Below, in pieces: positions 33,670-45,047 of a stretch of DNA of 64,000 bases (within the stretch, counting starts at the first letter, position 1; each line of letters begins with the position of its first letter). The notes below the pieces were generated by a model. It was not told the origin of the DNA. It searched no databases and saw only the letters and a list, made by a program, of their open reading frames with translations. The position numbers and the translations under genes were made by a program. Origin of the DNA: Picochlorum sp. 'celeri' (lineage: Eukaryota; Chlorophyta; Trebouxiophyceae); the NCBI GenBank assembly GCA_010909725.1, contig JAACMV010000024.1, positions 372,001 to 436,000 on the forward strand, written 5' to 3'.

Positions 33670-36600
33670 TTATTCAAGAGTGAGGACGGATGCCAAATAT
33701 GAGATCTCCTTTCGATCGCCGACCCAATCGCTGAAGTTCTCCTCACTCCCTGATTCCAAAAAGGCCCTGAAAGCAATCAAATAAAAATACCTTTGCAGAT
33801 AATGCAGCCCCAAGCGCTTCGCGAAGGATGCATCTGCAGGATCAACTTGATCGATGGACTCTTCTTCGGATATCCTTTTGCATTCGAGGATATCCTGTGT
33901 GATGCTCCCAATCGATTGACACCTTTCTATTGCATCATCCACCGCCTTTTTGGCATCTCCTCCCCGAGGGAGCGCACGCAAGAGGTTCATTATGCCTCTA
34001 TATTCCCCTGCTTCGATGGATCTAGATAAATCAAATGTCTCAGAGTCATTTCTCACGAGGCTGGAGGGTTGTGTTGAGCTTTCCCCGTTTGATTGATGAG
34101 ACAAGGCTGTTGGGGCAGTAAGGCATGTGCTAGCAAAGGTAGCGGAAAATCTGGCACTGCTTCCTGTGCTTGTTCGAGATAAGAAGACATAGTATGTATT
34201 TTTGTTGATCTTCTTACTGGGAAGGCCGACATGTGCATGCAATTGGTCGAGATCCTGTGTCTCTGGGGTTCTCTCTCTCGACATTGGCACTCTCTTGTAC
34301 TCCAAGTTGTATCCTTCCGCTGCCAAGCCCAAGAATACTTCCGCTGGTGTCCAAAGACCCTGCATGTACATTTTATAGGGTTATACAATTATCTTCGACA
34401 GGCAATACGGTTGTATTATGAAGATCAACATACCGAGTCTATGTCACCTCCTTCTCCTGTTGTTTCCCAGAATGCAGAGACAAAGGTTGTTGGCTGGTAT
34501 GCAGTGGTTTTCGTGATATCTTCTCCTCTGTCATCCCTCTGCATTTGATTTCCGAAGGAATTGAACTTGGCCAAGTTGAATGTTCGATTTTCTGACTCAA
34601 AAGACAGGCGAGCTAGTGGAGCTGCCTTCTCATCTTCTCTATGGAGCAAGACCTTTCCTCCCCAAGCAATTGATTCATTGATCATATCTGTCCGCAATCG
34701 CCTCTCTAGATCTTCAATCTTGACTGCCTTTATTCCGGCATGATGCAAAGCAGCTGCCGGCATTTCCAGCTCTCTTCTCATGTAGGCTGTCCCATTCACA
34801 TAGAGGACCAGTTCCTCTCGAAGATCTGTGAAAACAACGCGCGCATGTCCACCAGAAAGAGCTCCAATCTTTTTCATAAATTGTCTAAGGCCAGATATTG
34901 TTGCATTCCCAAAAGTGAAAATCGGTTGCTGATTCACTTTTCTCATATCTGATATACCTTTCACAAGTAAGTCTTTTGGAACATTTGTTCCATCTGTATT
35001 CTTTTGGAGCGTGTAGCTCTTCAGAATTGTTCTCTTGCCGATTGTGTGACCTCTTCTTCTGAGCAAAATTCTCCGCGCCTCCGAAATAGACACGTGGTGA
35101 TCACTGCTTGGCTCCTCAGTGTAATCATTGCTAGAATATTGTGGTATGAGATCTGGTGCAACTGGGACTGGCGCAAGGGCCCCAGCAGGGTTCAGATGGA
35201 TTCCATCGATTGATGAAGTTATGTCCGTCCGTGCTAGCAACCAATCTTCGAAAGTAAGCGATCTACCTTTCTGGCGGCATTCATGGAGGTAGACACTGAA
35301 TGCAATAAGCATACAGTACCGCTCCATGTACGCTGAGCCCCTTTGGAAAGCGCTATGTCGACTCTGTAATTCTGGTCGGAAAAACGTTTCGACAGATTTT
35401 GGCTTTCTGTATCGCATGATCGCTGTTCTTAGGTTTACTAGAACACCACAAGCATCAATGACTTCATCAACTTCTGCTTTTGCCTCCATCCCTCTTTCAA
35501 GAGTGCGAGTGAACCTCCTAACGCCAATATATTCACCATTTTCCATATTTTTCTTCTCAGGATCCACTGATGGAGTTCCTGACATCAGCAGAGACGTCCT
35601 TGGTGTTTCCACAAAAGGTCCCTGAAGCTCATAGGCATCACCCTCGTCTGAGCTGTTTCGTCGAGGAGAATTCCCTCCAATGTCCTCATCAAGCCTCTCC
35701 AAGGTATCAACTTTTTCCAGAGCTGATGCATTAGGTACTGCAGCTCCATTGAGGTGCATTCTCAGAAGAGCGCCAATACACATCCCTGTCGTTGTTCTTC
35801 CTCCTCCAAGTTGGCATGTATAAATCAAAGCATCATTTGGTCTTGCAGCCGCTGCAGCGCCATAAAACAAGTCAAAATCTTTTGGCTTTGGACAAGTGCC
35901 ATCTGTTAAAGGAATTCTGATGAAATTGACTCTATAATTTTCTGCCTGTAACTTTTCCAGAACCTGTCGAGGTGTCTCAACAAGCATACTATCCACAATC
36001 TTGACAATTTTGTCCTTCAAAATCCGATTACCATCCGCCAGAATCTCCTCCACAGTCACAATCATTTCACCATCATACTCAGAAGCTTCATGAATCACGT
36101 CCTCTCGTAACCTCTGTTCCATTTGATCAAGCCTCTGTGCATCAATACCTCTGTACTCCATCAAATTTTTGAACGGTCTAGATGCTTCCCTCAGGACATA
36201 TGGATCGCCATTAATATAAATGACAGGTTCCTCTCTCATCATATGCCAAACTGCGTAATTATTGGAACTGTCTCCTGGGCCTGCACCAACAGAGTCCAGG
36301 ACCCGTTTGATCCCATCTACAGTTGCAATAGCACCCCCATACACATGTATCCCAGGGCTTTTCAGTCCCCTAAAATTCGGAGCACCTTCTATTTCACATT
36401 TTAGCCTCGAACTCTGGCATCCTTTAAAGTGATCCAATTTCAGTATTGTGTGAGGACCAAGCACGGACCCAGGTCTATGAGCAATATGCTCTGCAAAGGA
36501 CTCTTCTCTCTCAACCAATGCCTCATTATCTTTCCCTTTCTCATCAAAATTCAAGGCAGAAAGAGGATTAGCACGCAAAAGCCTCTCCAAAATCGCAAGG

Positions 36601-37793
36601 AGCTCCGGGCGATCAGTCACCCATGTTGAAAATGGGACATGGGTGGGTGACCCAAATGCAAATGCTGGGTCATCCAAATAAGCTGCAAACACGATGAGTG
36701 AGTAATATCTATCTAGATATTCAAGGCAAACTTGTAGAAGAGACTGCCTCCTCATTTCATTCTGCTCGTGGAATATCCTTGACCTGTACGCTGCAATGGC
36801 TTCCCTCAGATTTTGCATTGCTGCGCACGCATCCAGTACCAGATCGAGCGCAACTTTTGCACTTCTCCCATTTTCTAATGCTCGTAGCATGCTTCTAACT
36901 GCCAGAAACATTCCATTCTTCAGATCATCAGCGCCAACTTTTGGACTGGCAATGTCGAGTTCCTCAGGATGGCACCACCATACAGGGAGAGGGCTTTGTG
37001 GAAGTACAGGCGGCGGTGCTAGGTACCCCTGCGCTTTCCTCAGAAGAATCATGCAAGCTATACACATTCCTGTCGTTGTTCTCCCTCTCCCCATCTGACA
37101 ATTAAAGACTATAGCATCACCATCTTCAATCTCCCAGCTCTTTCTCATTAGAATCTCAAAATCATCACCACCTGGAGCCTTTTCATCCGTGACAGGGACC
37201 CTTAGATAGTCTAAATTATATCCATCGTTACATAGCTCTTCATACACCTCGGCTGGAGTCTGAATATCGACATCTGTGACAGGCTCCCAATCCACTACAA
37301 TCTGAAATTGATCATCCTCCTCAGCAACCATGACACTCCCATCATACTGACTTGCTTCCGCCAAAACATCCGCTTTCAACCTTTTCTCCATCTCCTCTAC
37401 ACGTTGAGTATCTATGCCTGTATACTCCAAATTCGCAAAGGGCTTGTCAGATTCCCGCACAACATAGGGACTGCCATTAACATAAATCACAGGTTCCTCC
37501 CTCAGATTGATCCATGTCACCTTCCTCCTTCCCTTTTGAGCCCCTAACAACGCCAAGACATTCCTCAGCCCAACGACTGTTGGAATAGCAACCCCGAAAA
37601 CGGGAAGGCCTTCGATACCACGAAAATTGGGCGCACCCTCAACGAGCGGTCGTAGCTTTGTGTTTTGACAACCAGGAAAGTGGTCGCTTTTCAGCAGAGA
37701 ATGGGGTATCAACACTTCACCATTTCTATTTGCTACTATTTCATCCGCATTATACTTCGTTGAGCTGCTCTCTGGAGGACTGGTACCATCCAT
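33670..37793 (-). CDS. paladin-like protein with three phosphatase-type repeats
   Basis: Exon 1 34434-37793, intron GTATGTTG...CATGCAG, exon 2 33670-34359; about 1,350 residues. Three tandem repeats each begin LLKSDHFPGCQN / ILKLDHFKGCQSS / ILKSYTLQKN, then a REEPVIYVNGSPYVVRE-type block and a P-loop. Repeats 1 and 2 keep CX5R loops: CQMGRGRTTTGMC and CQLGGGRTTTGMC. In repeat 3 (exon 2) the equivalent VFLSRTSTGSSARF lacks the Cys and cannot be catalytic. This layout is that of paladin, a phytase/PTP-like family; the vertebrate protein has been reported as a phosphoinositide phosphatase. The coding sequence is intact over 4 kb. The unusual order with one dead repeat is as I recall for plant paladins. 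Confidence 0.85.
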
Positions 37794-38205
37794 GGGTGTC
37801 GAACGGTTAGAGACCCAAACTCGTATATCGCCCTGAACAGAGAAAATCCAAGACTTTTCTACCCGTATACAGAGTCAGATACACACGAGGAATACACTGC
37901 GAGTAACCAACCTTCAACCTCTGCTATCACGTGGAAAACAGGTTTTTGCTGCAGAGTTGAAGGGGTCTTTCGTTCTTCTTTGTCTCACAAGAACATAAAC
38001 AATGAATTATTGTATTGTACTCCTTCGACTGGCACCAGGCAGTTGCATCTATGCATCCACATTAATGTGGCAACCCAATGGGGCCTTTCGTCCAGACAGG
38101 TACCGGTCCAATCCAATTTTCTCTCCATTGACAAACTGATCTCCATATTCGCTGCGTCATTTGCATCATAATGCATGTTACAATATTAATGGGTCTATAA
38201 TCAAT
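37794..38205. other. divergent promoter region of paladin and C1D
   Basis: No gene seen. A CACGTG hexamer lies at 37930-37935. No strong palindrome noticed, in contrast to several other divergent spacers. Confidence 0.4.
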
Positions 38206-38816
38206 ATGAGTTTGGATATTCCCAGCGACGTGGTGCAGGAATTGGAAGCATGCAAGGTACGTCTTCAGCACGAGAGTCTGGGGTGGGACAGGATCTGATA
38301 TATGCATTGGATTTGTAGAAATCTCTAGAAACATGTAAACGAGTACTGTCAGATGTGTATGATGGCCATGCGTCGCTACGGGAAAGCCAACGCGACGTGG
38401 AGCCTTTGGAAGCAGGTAAGCAGTGCCAGGAACTGGCAGAGTTCACGCTGTCTCTGTGCCAAGTTTTATTACGATGTAGAGGCGTCAATCCAGATAGCCT
38501 ATCTTTCTTTCACAAAGAGAGGAAGAGACTGGAAGCATACCATAATAAGATCAGCAAGGCTGAGGCACGGGTGAAGAAAAGGATGTTGACTCTGGATGTT
38601 GATGCTGCAAATCGATTCATAGCTGCCGCTCAGGGTAGGCCAAGTAGATCGACAAAGTCTGTGAGTACAGCACAGCAGAAACAGAAAAAGAAAAAGACGC
38701 GTGGGAACGCTCTTGGGGCCAAGGGCAGCAGAGAAAGAGATCCCGCTTTATCTTTTCTGGAGGACTTGTCCATACAAAGAATTGATACCGAGTCAGTACC
38801 AGAACGAATGAATTGA
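38206..38816 (+). CDS. C1D: C1D / RRP47 nuclear exosome cofactor
   Basis: Partner of RRP6 in the nuclear exosome (rRNA and snoRNA 3' processing). Exon 1 38206-38256 (MSLDIPSDVVQELEACK), intron GTACGTC...TTTGTAG, exon 2 38319-38816. The Sas10/Utp3/C1D helical domain is visible: VEPLEAGKQCQELAEFTLSL, then CRGVNPDSLSFFHKERKRLE and AYHNKISKAEARVKKRMLTL, followed by DAANRFIAAAQ. The C-terminus is Lys-rich, as usual for RNA-binding C1D proteins. About 182 residues. Confidence 0.85.
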
Positions 38817-38887
38817 ATGAAAAAATCTTTTACCGATACGTTTTAGTTGTAGTCAAATCTCCCATGTGTGTATAGTAGTAGTAATAC

Positions 38888-39614
38888 CTACGCCAAGAAA
38901 CCCAGCTTTTCACCATTCTTTTTAGCAAGCCTAATAAGACCTTGAACTTGCTTTGTATCCACACCTATCTGCTTGCAAAAGTCTTTGATCACTTGAGAGT
39001 GCAGCGAAATAGCTTTCCCTCGCAATTTGTTAAACTCTTTCGTTCCAACAATATCTCTAGTTATTCTAACTATGGGGGCAAAAGGCCCAGTGGAGCCTTT
39101 ATTTCCAGCAACAATGTGCACAGCTGTCCTACGTCCAGTATCTGCGCAAGACAATAGTACAGTGAGTAAAAGGTCCACATCAGCGATTGTATTGATGAGG
39201 GAGGACAGATACCCAGTGGGTGGTCATATGTATAGAATGGACAGACCCTCCCATCAAACTCCACGTGTCACAGGCAAATTCTGGAACCCCAGCGGGAACC
39301 AGCAGCCACTCCCCGAGTTGACTATTTCCCGATATTCCGTCACATCTTTGGGCTTTTCGCCTCATCTATTACCATATTGATGTTTTCAGCATATTGTGCG
39401 TACCTGTATGCCTTGATCTAGCCAATCTTGGATTTGTGCACGTGGTCGTAGGCAGCACCGCTGCACTCGATCCATAAAGACCGGCACCGACACATTTGAC
39501 CGATGACAATCCTTTCTGGCTCACACATTGTTTACTAAAGTGGGAATGATACCCTTGTGTGGCCAATCTGGACCTTGAAATAGTGGTAGCCTTGACCGTG
39601 ATGCACGTGGACAT
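38888..39614 (-). CDS. PGR5: PGR5, cyclic electron flow regulator
   Basis: Small stromal/thylakoid protein required for antimycin-sensitive cyclic electron flow around photosystem I. Exon 1 39404-39614 encodes a Ser/Thr/Arg-rich transit peptide (MSTCITVKATTISRSRLATQ); intron of 262 bp GTACGCAC...TGCGCAG; exon 2 38888-39141 carries nearly the whole mature protein: KEFNKLRGKAISLHSQVIKD, FCKQIGVDTKQVQGLIRLAK, KNGEKLGFLA at the end, which is the PGR5 signature. About 154 residues before processing. Clear proof that the organism is photosynthetic. Confidence 0.95.
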
Positions 39615-39728
39615 TGTAGGCTATCTGAACAATTAAATAACAAAGTGGAGGAAAAGAAACTACAAGATACTGAATTTTATTTCTCAACAAAAGCAATGCG
39701 TGGTTACTATGGGTCAGCAACGACAAAT

Positions 39729-39743
39729 GGGGCGCACAGCCCC
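39729..39743. repeat. GC-rich hairpin downstream of FAN1
   Basis: GGGGC, loop GCACA, GCCCC, ending 8 nt from the FAN1 stop (minus strand), between FAN1 and the co-directional PGR5 gene. Confidence 0.55.
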
Positions 39744-39751
39744 TTGGATTC

Positions 39752-42526
39752 CTACAATGAGAATTTCATTTTCCTCTTATTCTTGGGTGGCTCCTTCACC
39801 TTTAACACTTCAACATCGATTCCAGAAGTTTCCAAAAATGATATCCATGCCCTCTGTTTATCAGAAAGGGTGTCTCTTGGGCCCTTTACCTCGGATAATT
39901 TTGCAGATTGTGTCTCAGGTCTCCACAACAGGAGGTCTGGCATGCCACCTGTCCAACTGGAATAGTCTTCACACATGAGAGAACAGACGGCTGCGATACC
40001 TGCTCCACCAACACAAGAGATGATGGATTGTATAGTGGCGAGATCGTACTTTTCCCAGGATATTCCTCTCACTGTGACACCGTAATTATCTCGCCAGCAC
40101 CTTTCCACGAGAAAAGGACCATTGCCTTGGCGTACATCGTGTAAAATCTGATCAATCGTTGATTTTCTAGATTCATAGAATCCTGGAAATCCCAAATCTA
40201 AAGGAGCTGTCTGAAATGGAGTCCGAAATACATTTGGAAGCGGTTGGAAGAGGGCAGGCCATAGCAATAGGCTGAAGATTGTGCACCATATGCCTCCTTC
40301 ACTGTGAATTCCTTGATAGCATCCTCCTTCGTCGGATGCATAATATTGTAAAGCTAGTTGCTCTACTGAGCAAACGCAAGAATCGTATCCCAAGAACCTA
40401 CTTTTTCCGCCTCTGGTGTTCTCGAGAGGATTGCCTTCAATAACAAGAACGTTTGGGTCTTTGGGCATGAGCTTCGCCCACGACGGCTTTTTCCATCGCC
40501 TCGGAGGCTTTGCAAGTTTTAGTATTCTTCGCTGAAGTGTGAGCTTTTCGTCAGGACGGACGCTAGGATCTGCCAATGCTGTCTCAGCAATCTCAAGTGA
40601 GTCAGTAGGTCTCCCAATATGTTCCAAATTGATCGATAATCTGATCCACCAATACCCTCGTCTTTCCTTACAGTATATACCACCCAGAAGCTGTTGAATC
40701 CTCTCAATCGCAAGTTTGTATTCTTTCTTCCTCTCCAGTATACCAATCCCGACAGTTGCCATGATACAGTAGATCCATTTACTGTGATACTGCATGTAAA
40801 AGGGGGGCTGGAGTCCATTCGAATCTGACATTTTGTTTTCTTGCCTATCTAAAAGTTCCCAAGCCGGAGCCAGATGGTATTCTATAGATTTGAAATCTTG
40901 TTCCTGGAAAAACAAAGCCATGTGATGCGGTCCTGACAACAAATGCAAGATGTGTTGATGACATACCTGTATTGCATGAACCAACCTTTCAGCAGCAAAT
41001 AAGGACCTCTCGTAGTCTAAAAATAGTTTTCTGTTGGGAAATACTTCTTGTTCACGAGTGATGGCATAGCTTGGATAACGAATGTGGCCTGATTCGACTG
41101 CCTCCCAAGTCCCGAGAGAGTGTCCTTCGTTCAGGAAAAATAACCGCTGAATCCTATGAAAGGACTGCCTATACTCCTTTGACACCTCGAAAATATCTCC
41201 TGTTACATTGAGGATTACATTCAGGGTAGCATCACGGCTCTCAGAATGCTTTGACGTCAAACAACTTGCTACATAACCAACTAGCTCATCCTTCTTTTTT
41301 GATCGCAGCCTCTTACTAGATACATCATGCATCAAAGCTTCTGCTTCAAAATTGCTCCCTTTTATCTGATCAATAATATCTATCAATTCTTTTTTCTGAA
41401 ACACGTCACATAAAATTGATTTTGTCGTTTCAGCATCCCTGGAAGGAGCATTATTTGCACCACTGCTCAATGACTCTTTCATGTGGACTACTGCTAGCAA
41501 ACCATGATCACACAATTCCCGCAAAGATGCTGTCACATCCTTTGAATATCTATTTTCGAGAAAATGTATGGAAAAATATGTTTTCTGCTTTTGTGCTAGA
41601 CTTGCAAATAAAATTTGGCCTGTGGATCCCTGTGACTGGAACAAAACCTTGAATCTCTTATCATTGTCGCCGAGCGCTTTTGACTCGATTTTTTCTACAA
41701 CATCCAAGATTTGATGGACTCTTTGCAGTAAACGTGCTGAGTACACACTGCTGTCCTTGTCAAGTCTGTGTGTTTCTGCGACTTCAGCAAGTTCTTTGAT
41801 ACAATCATCCTTTGAGCGAAATGATGATGGTGCTTTCACAAATGACAAAGATATCCTAGCTGATACATTTTTATTTCCCAGTGGCTCGTGTAACACAATA
41901 CCTCGACCTTGAACAATGCCTGCTTTCAGCAAAGGACCAAGCTTTGCTGCAACAACTCGTGGCACATATCCAAGGGAACCTGTACCGTCCCATGTCACTG
42001 CCAATGTCGCGTTGGGGTCATACCTGTTATCCTTATCCCAAACAAGTTTGAATTCATCCCCCTTGTTCACCGCATGTTTCCCACAGAACCGTCTGCCCAC
42101 AATCTGTGTTTCAAAAGACATCCCGTCATTTCCAGCAGGCTGAGGCTCGACTGAGACATCACGGCCATCCAAAAGATTCTCCTGATCACTGAAATTGGCT
42201 TTCCCATTCTGTACCACTGTCGAATCACAAGATCTGCTCATCGTATGAAGCAGACTTCTCTGCTTCTTTGGTCTAGAATGATGTGACCTTGTTAGGCAAA
42301 TCTCCACGTGCTCGCTCATGACCAACTCACTTGAATCCCCATCGAATTCTTTCCAGCATATAGGACACTGATATCCATCCCATGAAACAGTTTGTGCCGC
42401 ACTTTCTTCTCGAGCGCCTGGTCCCGCCTTTTCACTGTCACTCAAGTCAACAAGACGAACATTTGGCCCCACAATCCTGCTCAGGGTACCCATCCCACGA
42501 ATATATGATGTATTATTTGAAGACAT
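39752..42526 (-). CDS. FAN1: FAN1 structure-specific nuclease with UBZ, HIRAN and VRR-NUC domains
   Basis: Nuclease for interstrand-crosslink repair. 924 residues from the ATG at 42526 (the open frame extends 9 codons upstream without an ATG). Order: an N-terminal zinc finger (CPICWKEFD ... HVEICL, UBZ4-like); a HIRAN domain (about 125-205; FCGKHAVNKGDEFKLVWDKD, GSLGYVPRVVAAKLGPLL), as in plant FAN1; a SAP-like segment; helical TPR-like repeats (about 480-720); and a C-terminal VRR-NUC nuclease with GGMPDLLLW, LSEVKGPRD and LSDKQRAWISFL, giving the PD-(D/E)xK residues. Single intact exon of 2.8 kb. Confidence 0.92.
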   Translation of the reverse strand: MSSNNTSYIRGMGTLSRIVGPNVRLVDLSDSEKAGPGAREESAAQTVSWDGYQCPICWKEFDGDSSELVMSEHVEICLTRSHHSRPKKQRSLLHTMSRSCDSTVVQNGKANFSDQENLLDGRDVSVEPQPAGNDGMSFETQIVGRRFCGKHAVNKGDEFKLVWDKDNRYDPNATLAVTWDGTGSLGYVPRVVAAKLGPLLKAGIVQGRGIVLHEPLGNKNVSARISLSFVKAPSSFRSKDDCIKELAEVAETHRLDKDSSVYSARLLQRVHQILDVVEKIESKALGDNDKRFKVLFQSQGSTGQILFASLAQKQKTYFSIHFLENRYSKDVTASLRELCDHGLLAVVHMKESLSSGANNAPSRDAETTKSILCDVFQKKELIDIIDQIKGSNFEAEALMHDVSSKRLRSKKKDELVGYVASCLTSKHSESRDATLNVILNVTGDIFEVSKEYRQSFHRIQRLFFLNEGHSLGTWEAVESGHIRYPSYAITREQEVFPNRKLFLDYERSLFAAERLVHAIQVCHQHILHLLSGPHHMALFFQEQDFKSIEYHLAPAWELLDRQENKMSDSNGLQPPFYMQYHSKWIYCIMATVGIGILERKKEYKLAIERIQQLLGGIYCKERRGYWWIRLSINLEHIGRPTDSLEIAETALADPSVRPDEKLTLQRRILKLAKPPRRWKKPSWAKLMPKDPNVLVIEGNPLENTRGGKSRFLGYDSCVCSVEQLALQYYASDEGGCYQGIHSEGGIWCTIFSLLLWPALFQPLPNVFRTPFQTAPLDLGFPGFYESRKSTIDQILHDVRQGNGPFLVERCWRDNYGVTVRGISWEKYDLATIQSIISCVGGAGIAAVCSLMCEDYSSWTGGMPDLLLWRPETQSAKLSEVKGPRDTLSDKQRAWISFLETSGIDVEVLKVKEPPKNKRKMKFSL

Positions 42527-42692
42527 ATCCTCTACTATGAATCCTATCACCAAATATCTATCAAAATGAACAGGTCAATGCTTTAAGCAACAACCGACAC
42601 CAGTTTTGCTTACATCGTGGAGCCAGGCAGGAAACACAAAGCCAAAAGACGTGCTACTGGTCGTCATATTATTTACTTAACGTATTTACTGC

Positions 42693-43497
42693 GGGCGGAT
42701 CAAGTCGATTGTGGGATTTCTATTAGTGACTTCATAAAAATCCTATGGGGGGGCAGGGCGCCTTTTAATAATTGATAATTTGATATAAGGTGATATAAAG
42801 GTGCCAAGCTGGCATCCAATCGCCTCTTAGAATCTCTGAACCAATGCTTATGCATAACCTAGTGCACAAACATAATAAACATGGTCGCTTGGCTGATCCT
42901 GTGTGGAGGAATCTTGACTGGATCACTGTCCATAGCATGTCCTCTGTACGAGCCTTGTGCCCCAAAACCCCGGCGAATTTTGCAAGGTTCATCCTTCCCA
43001 AATACTCTCATGATACACCAAGATAGACAACATCTGCGTTTGGCATTCGATTTCACGCCAGATACGAGAGAGATGTGGACACAGTGCAAAATTCAAGCAG
43101 CCTCTGACCATGTACTTTCCATTCAATGTGATTTCAGCTGTTTCCTCGGCCTCGAACCCAATTCATTGATTCAATACCTCAAAAAGGCAAAATCAAATAA
43201 GTTTCATGCTGGGAAAATCCTTGGAAATGGACCCACTTCGGGGTGTCTCTGTGGCAGATCTGAAGCTGAGATGCAGATCCAGGCTATTTGCCGTAGATTA
43301 TTATCATTATTGAGGCTTTCCCCAGGTATTTATGACATTTGCCGGCGTGTATGACGTTTGAATGCATCGGAAGGGGTTGATTGAAGCCCATTTAGGGTGA
43401 ATTTGGCTCAAATTATCACTTTACAAAATCAGGTCCAATCTTTAGAAAATCCTATGGGCGGGGCTAATAGAAATCCCACAATCGACTTGATCCGCCC
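42693..43497. mobile_element. non-autonomous DNA transposon with 34-bp perfect terminal inverted repeats
   Basis: The ends 42693-42726 and 43464-43497 are exact reverse complements (outer end GGGCGGATCAAGTCGATTGT, inner end CTATTAG). The element is 805 bp. Just inside the ends lies a 13-bp direct repeat AAAATCCTATGGG (42737-42749 and 43446-43458) followed by G-rich sequence. TTAC occurs directly right of the element and 3 bp left of it, so a TTA(C) target-site duplication is possible but not clean. No transposase is encoded. It sits between FAN1 (start) and LOG (stop) and interrupts no gene. Perfect repeats indicate recent activity. Confidence 0.85.
42881..43354 (+). CDS. hypothetical ORF carried inside the inverted-repeat element
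   Basis: 157 codons from ATG 42881, wholly inside the transposon. The start is hydrophobic and looks like a signal peptide (MVAWLILCGGILTGSLSIAC). Nine Cys are scattered through the rest, for example CDFSCFLGLEPNS and SGCLCGRSEAEMQ. No family recognised. It may be a chance frame in a non-autonomous element, or a captured gene fragment. The opposite strand has a shorter open frame of no better quality. Confidence 0.3.
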   Translation: MVAWLILCGGILTGSLSIACPLYEPCAPKPRRILQGSSFPNTLMIHQDRQHLRLAFDFTPDTREMWTQCKIQAASDHVLSIQCDFSCFLGLEPNSLIQYLKKAKSNKFHAGKILGNGPTSGCLCGRSEAEMQIQAICRRLLSLLRLSPGIYDICRRV

Positions 43498-43503
43498 TTA
43501 CAT

Positions 43504-43523
43504 ATATGTATGAATTTACATAT
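43504..43523. repeat. AT-rich hairpin downstream of LOG
   Basis: ATATGTA (43504-43510), loop TGAATT, TACATAT (43517-43523), 3 nt from the LOG stop on the minus strand and just outside the transposon end. Confidence 0.55.
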
Positions 43524-43526
43524 GGA

Positions 43527-44252
43527 TCAGCCTCGCACATGCGGATCTAACTTGCCTTCTTTTGCTAATTTTATCACTGACGGTGGCGCTTCATAGTGCA
43601 ACAATTTGTCAATCAGAGCAGCCGGATCAGAGTCTTCTAGTAAGATTGCTCTACTCGCTGGTCGAATGAATTCTTCAGACGTGGCATGGTCCAGAAATTC
43701 TACGAATTTGTCAAAGTACCCGTTGATATTCAAAAGTCCAACTGGTTTGTAATGCAAACCCAATTGCTGCCACGTGGATATCTCAATTGTCTCATCCAAT
43801 GTACCTAGACCACCTGGAATAGCTATGAAAGCATCTGCCTCTTCAAACATCTTGGCCTTTCTGGAGTGCATATCTCTAACAACTATAGTCTTTCCAACGG
43901 TTTTGCCGCTCACCTGCATGGGCAAATCATATATATACGACCTCAATGGATCTGATATTGATTTTGTATCCAATTATTGTGCTTCTCATACCTCACGATC
44001 CTCGAGATAGTCTGGAATCACGCCTAAAACACCGTCGTCTCCCAACCCTCGGTACACTGTTTCAGCAATAACGCCCATCAGGCCAACGTTACCGCCTCCA
44101 TATACCAATCCAATATTCCTTTTGACCATCTCTTCACCTAGAAGAACTGTTTGAGCGGCATACTCTTTGTTTCTGCCGATGCTAGACCCGCAGAAAACTG
44201 CAATTTTTTTGAAATCTTTCGTGGTGGTCTGCGCCATGATCACTTTCTGCAT
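43527..44252 (-). CDS. LOG-family cytokinin riboside 5'-monophosphate phosphoribohydrolase
   Basis: Releases free base from nucleoside monophosphates; in plants it activates cytokinins. Exon 1 43992-44252 (MAQ at 44237 is an alternative start), intron GTATGAGA...CATGCAG, exon 2 43527-43913. Rossmann start IAVFCGSSIGRNKEY, LVYGGGNVGLMGVIAE, then the two LOG motifs: DMHSRKAKM and IPGGLGTLDETIEISTWQQ, with catalytic Arg and Glu. GLLNINGYFDKFVEFLDHA completes the fold. About 215 residues, no obvious transit peptide, so probably cytosolic. In algae the physiological substrate may be other nucleotides. Confidence 0.9.
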
Positions 44253-45047
44253 TATTTTTTCTCAATATTTCCGTATTGAATACACACATAGAGGGATTGG
44301 AAGGATTATTCAATTCATGCGAGATACCTACCGAACTCCTTATTGGAGAACCTCAGCCCATCAGGATTTCAAACTGCTGGCGCATGCATGCGAATGCATA
44401 TGCAGGTTCCTCGACCTCGAGCGGATACCCAACAGTTCATTCTAAAACAGTTTCAAAACAGGCCTCCATCGTTTGACCGTCGCTGAGGGAGAATGCGTGG
44501 GATGAAGACAATATCCGATCTCAGGCATACTTTGATGGGTACCCTTTCATCGATCAGGGAACAGTCATCCAACCGACAATCCGAGAATTTGAAATTGGTG
44601 GCACATGCAGTGCCCTCTCTCATACGTAATTTATACGTAATCACTTTCTCAAAATACTCAAAAACGTTTTGATGTCCGTGATTCGTTGCACATTGGTGAC
44701 AGCGATACAAACCCAGCATATAGACCACCCACGTCAAATCTCATTCGATTCGACTTGAACGCAAGTTTCACGCCACGCTCATATTTCTGCATCCAAGCCT
44801 ACAAGTATGTTTCTTTTGTTTTTTTTGAATATTTTGTGCACATGGATGGGTGTTTTTTGATGGGTGACTCGGATCTTGCTTGCTGCTACAAAGCAAGGCA
44901 ACGGTTTCCCTTGCTATTGCTTTGAGGACACGGTGTTGTGCCATGTATTGTTTTCCTCCATCGCACTAGACTAATCATAAGCCTCTTATGTATCATATGT
45001 GTGCAGACATACACTAAACGATAGTTTTGTCTCGTAAAGTGAGAAGG
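44253..45047. other. long divergent spacer between LOG and an orphan gene
   Basis: 795 bp without a convincing gene; an open frame of 94 codons on the minus strand (44453-44737) has no recognisable feature. CGCATGCATGCG (44381-44392) is a perfect 12-bp palindrome. A TACGTAAT/ATACGTAAT direct repeat is at about 44624-44641, and CTTGCTT...AAGCAAG near 44877-44900. GTGTGCAG just before 45007 could be a splice acceptor of a 5' UTR intron. Confidence 0.5.

Noticed and set aside
36900..37800. Many non-ATG extensions of frames (for example upstream of SNF8, FAN1, the M43-like, EF-hand, ABCC and DPBB genes)
   Set aside because: The extensions begin with TTG or GTG and add no conserved sequence; the first in-frame ATG was used for a nuclear gene.
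42686..43501. TTAC as the target-site duplication of the transposon
   Set aside because: Left copy is 3 bp away from the repeat end, so it is not a clean duplication; reported only as possible.
44453..44737. 94-codon frame in the LOG/orphan spacer
   Set aside because: No family, no signal, no splice support and unremarkable composition; a chance frame is likely.
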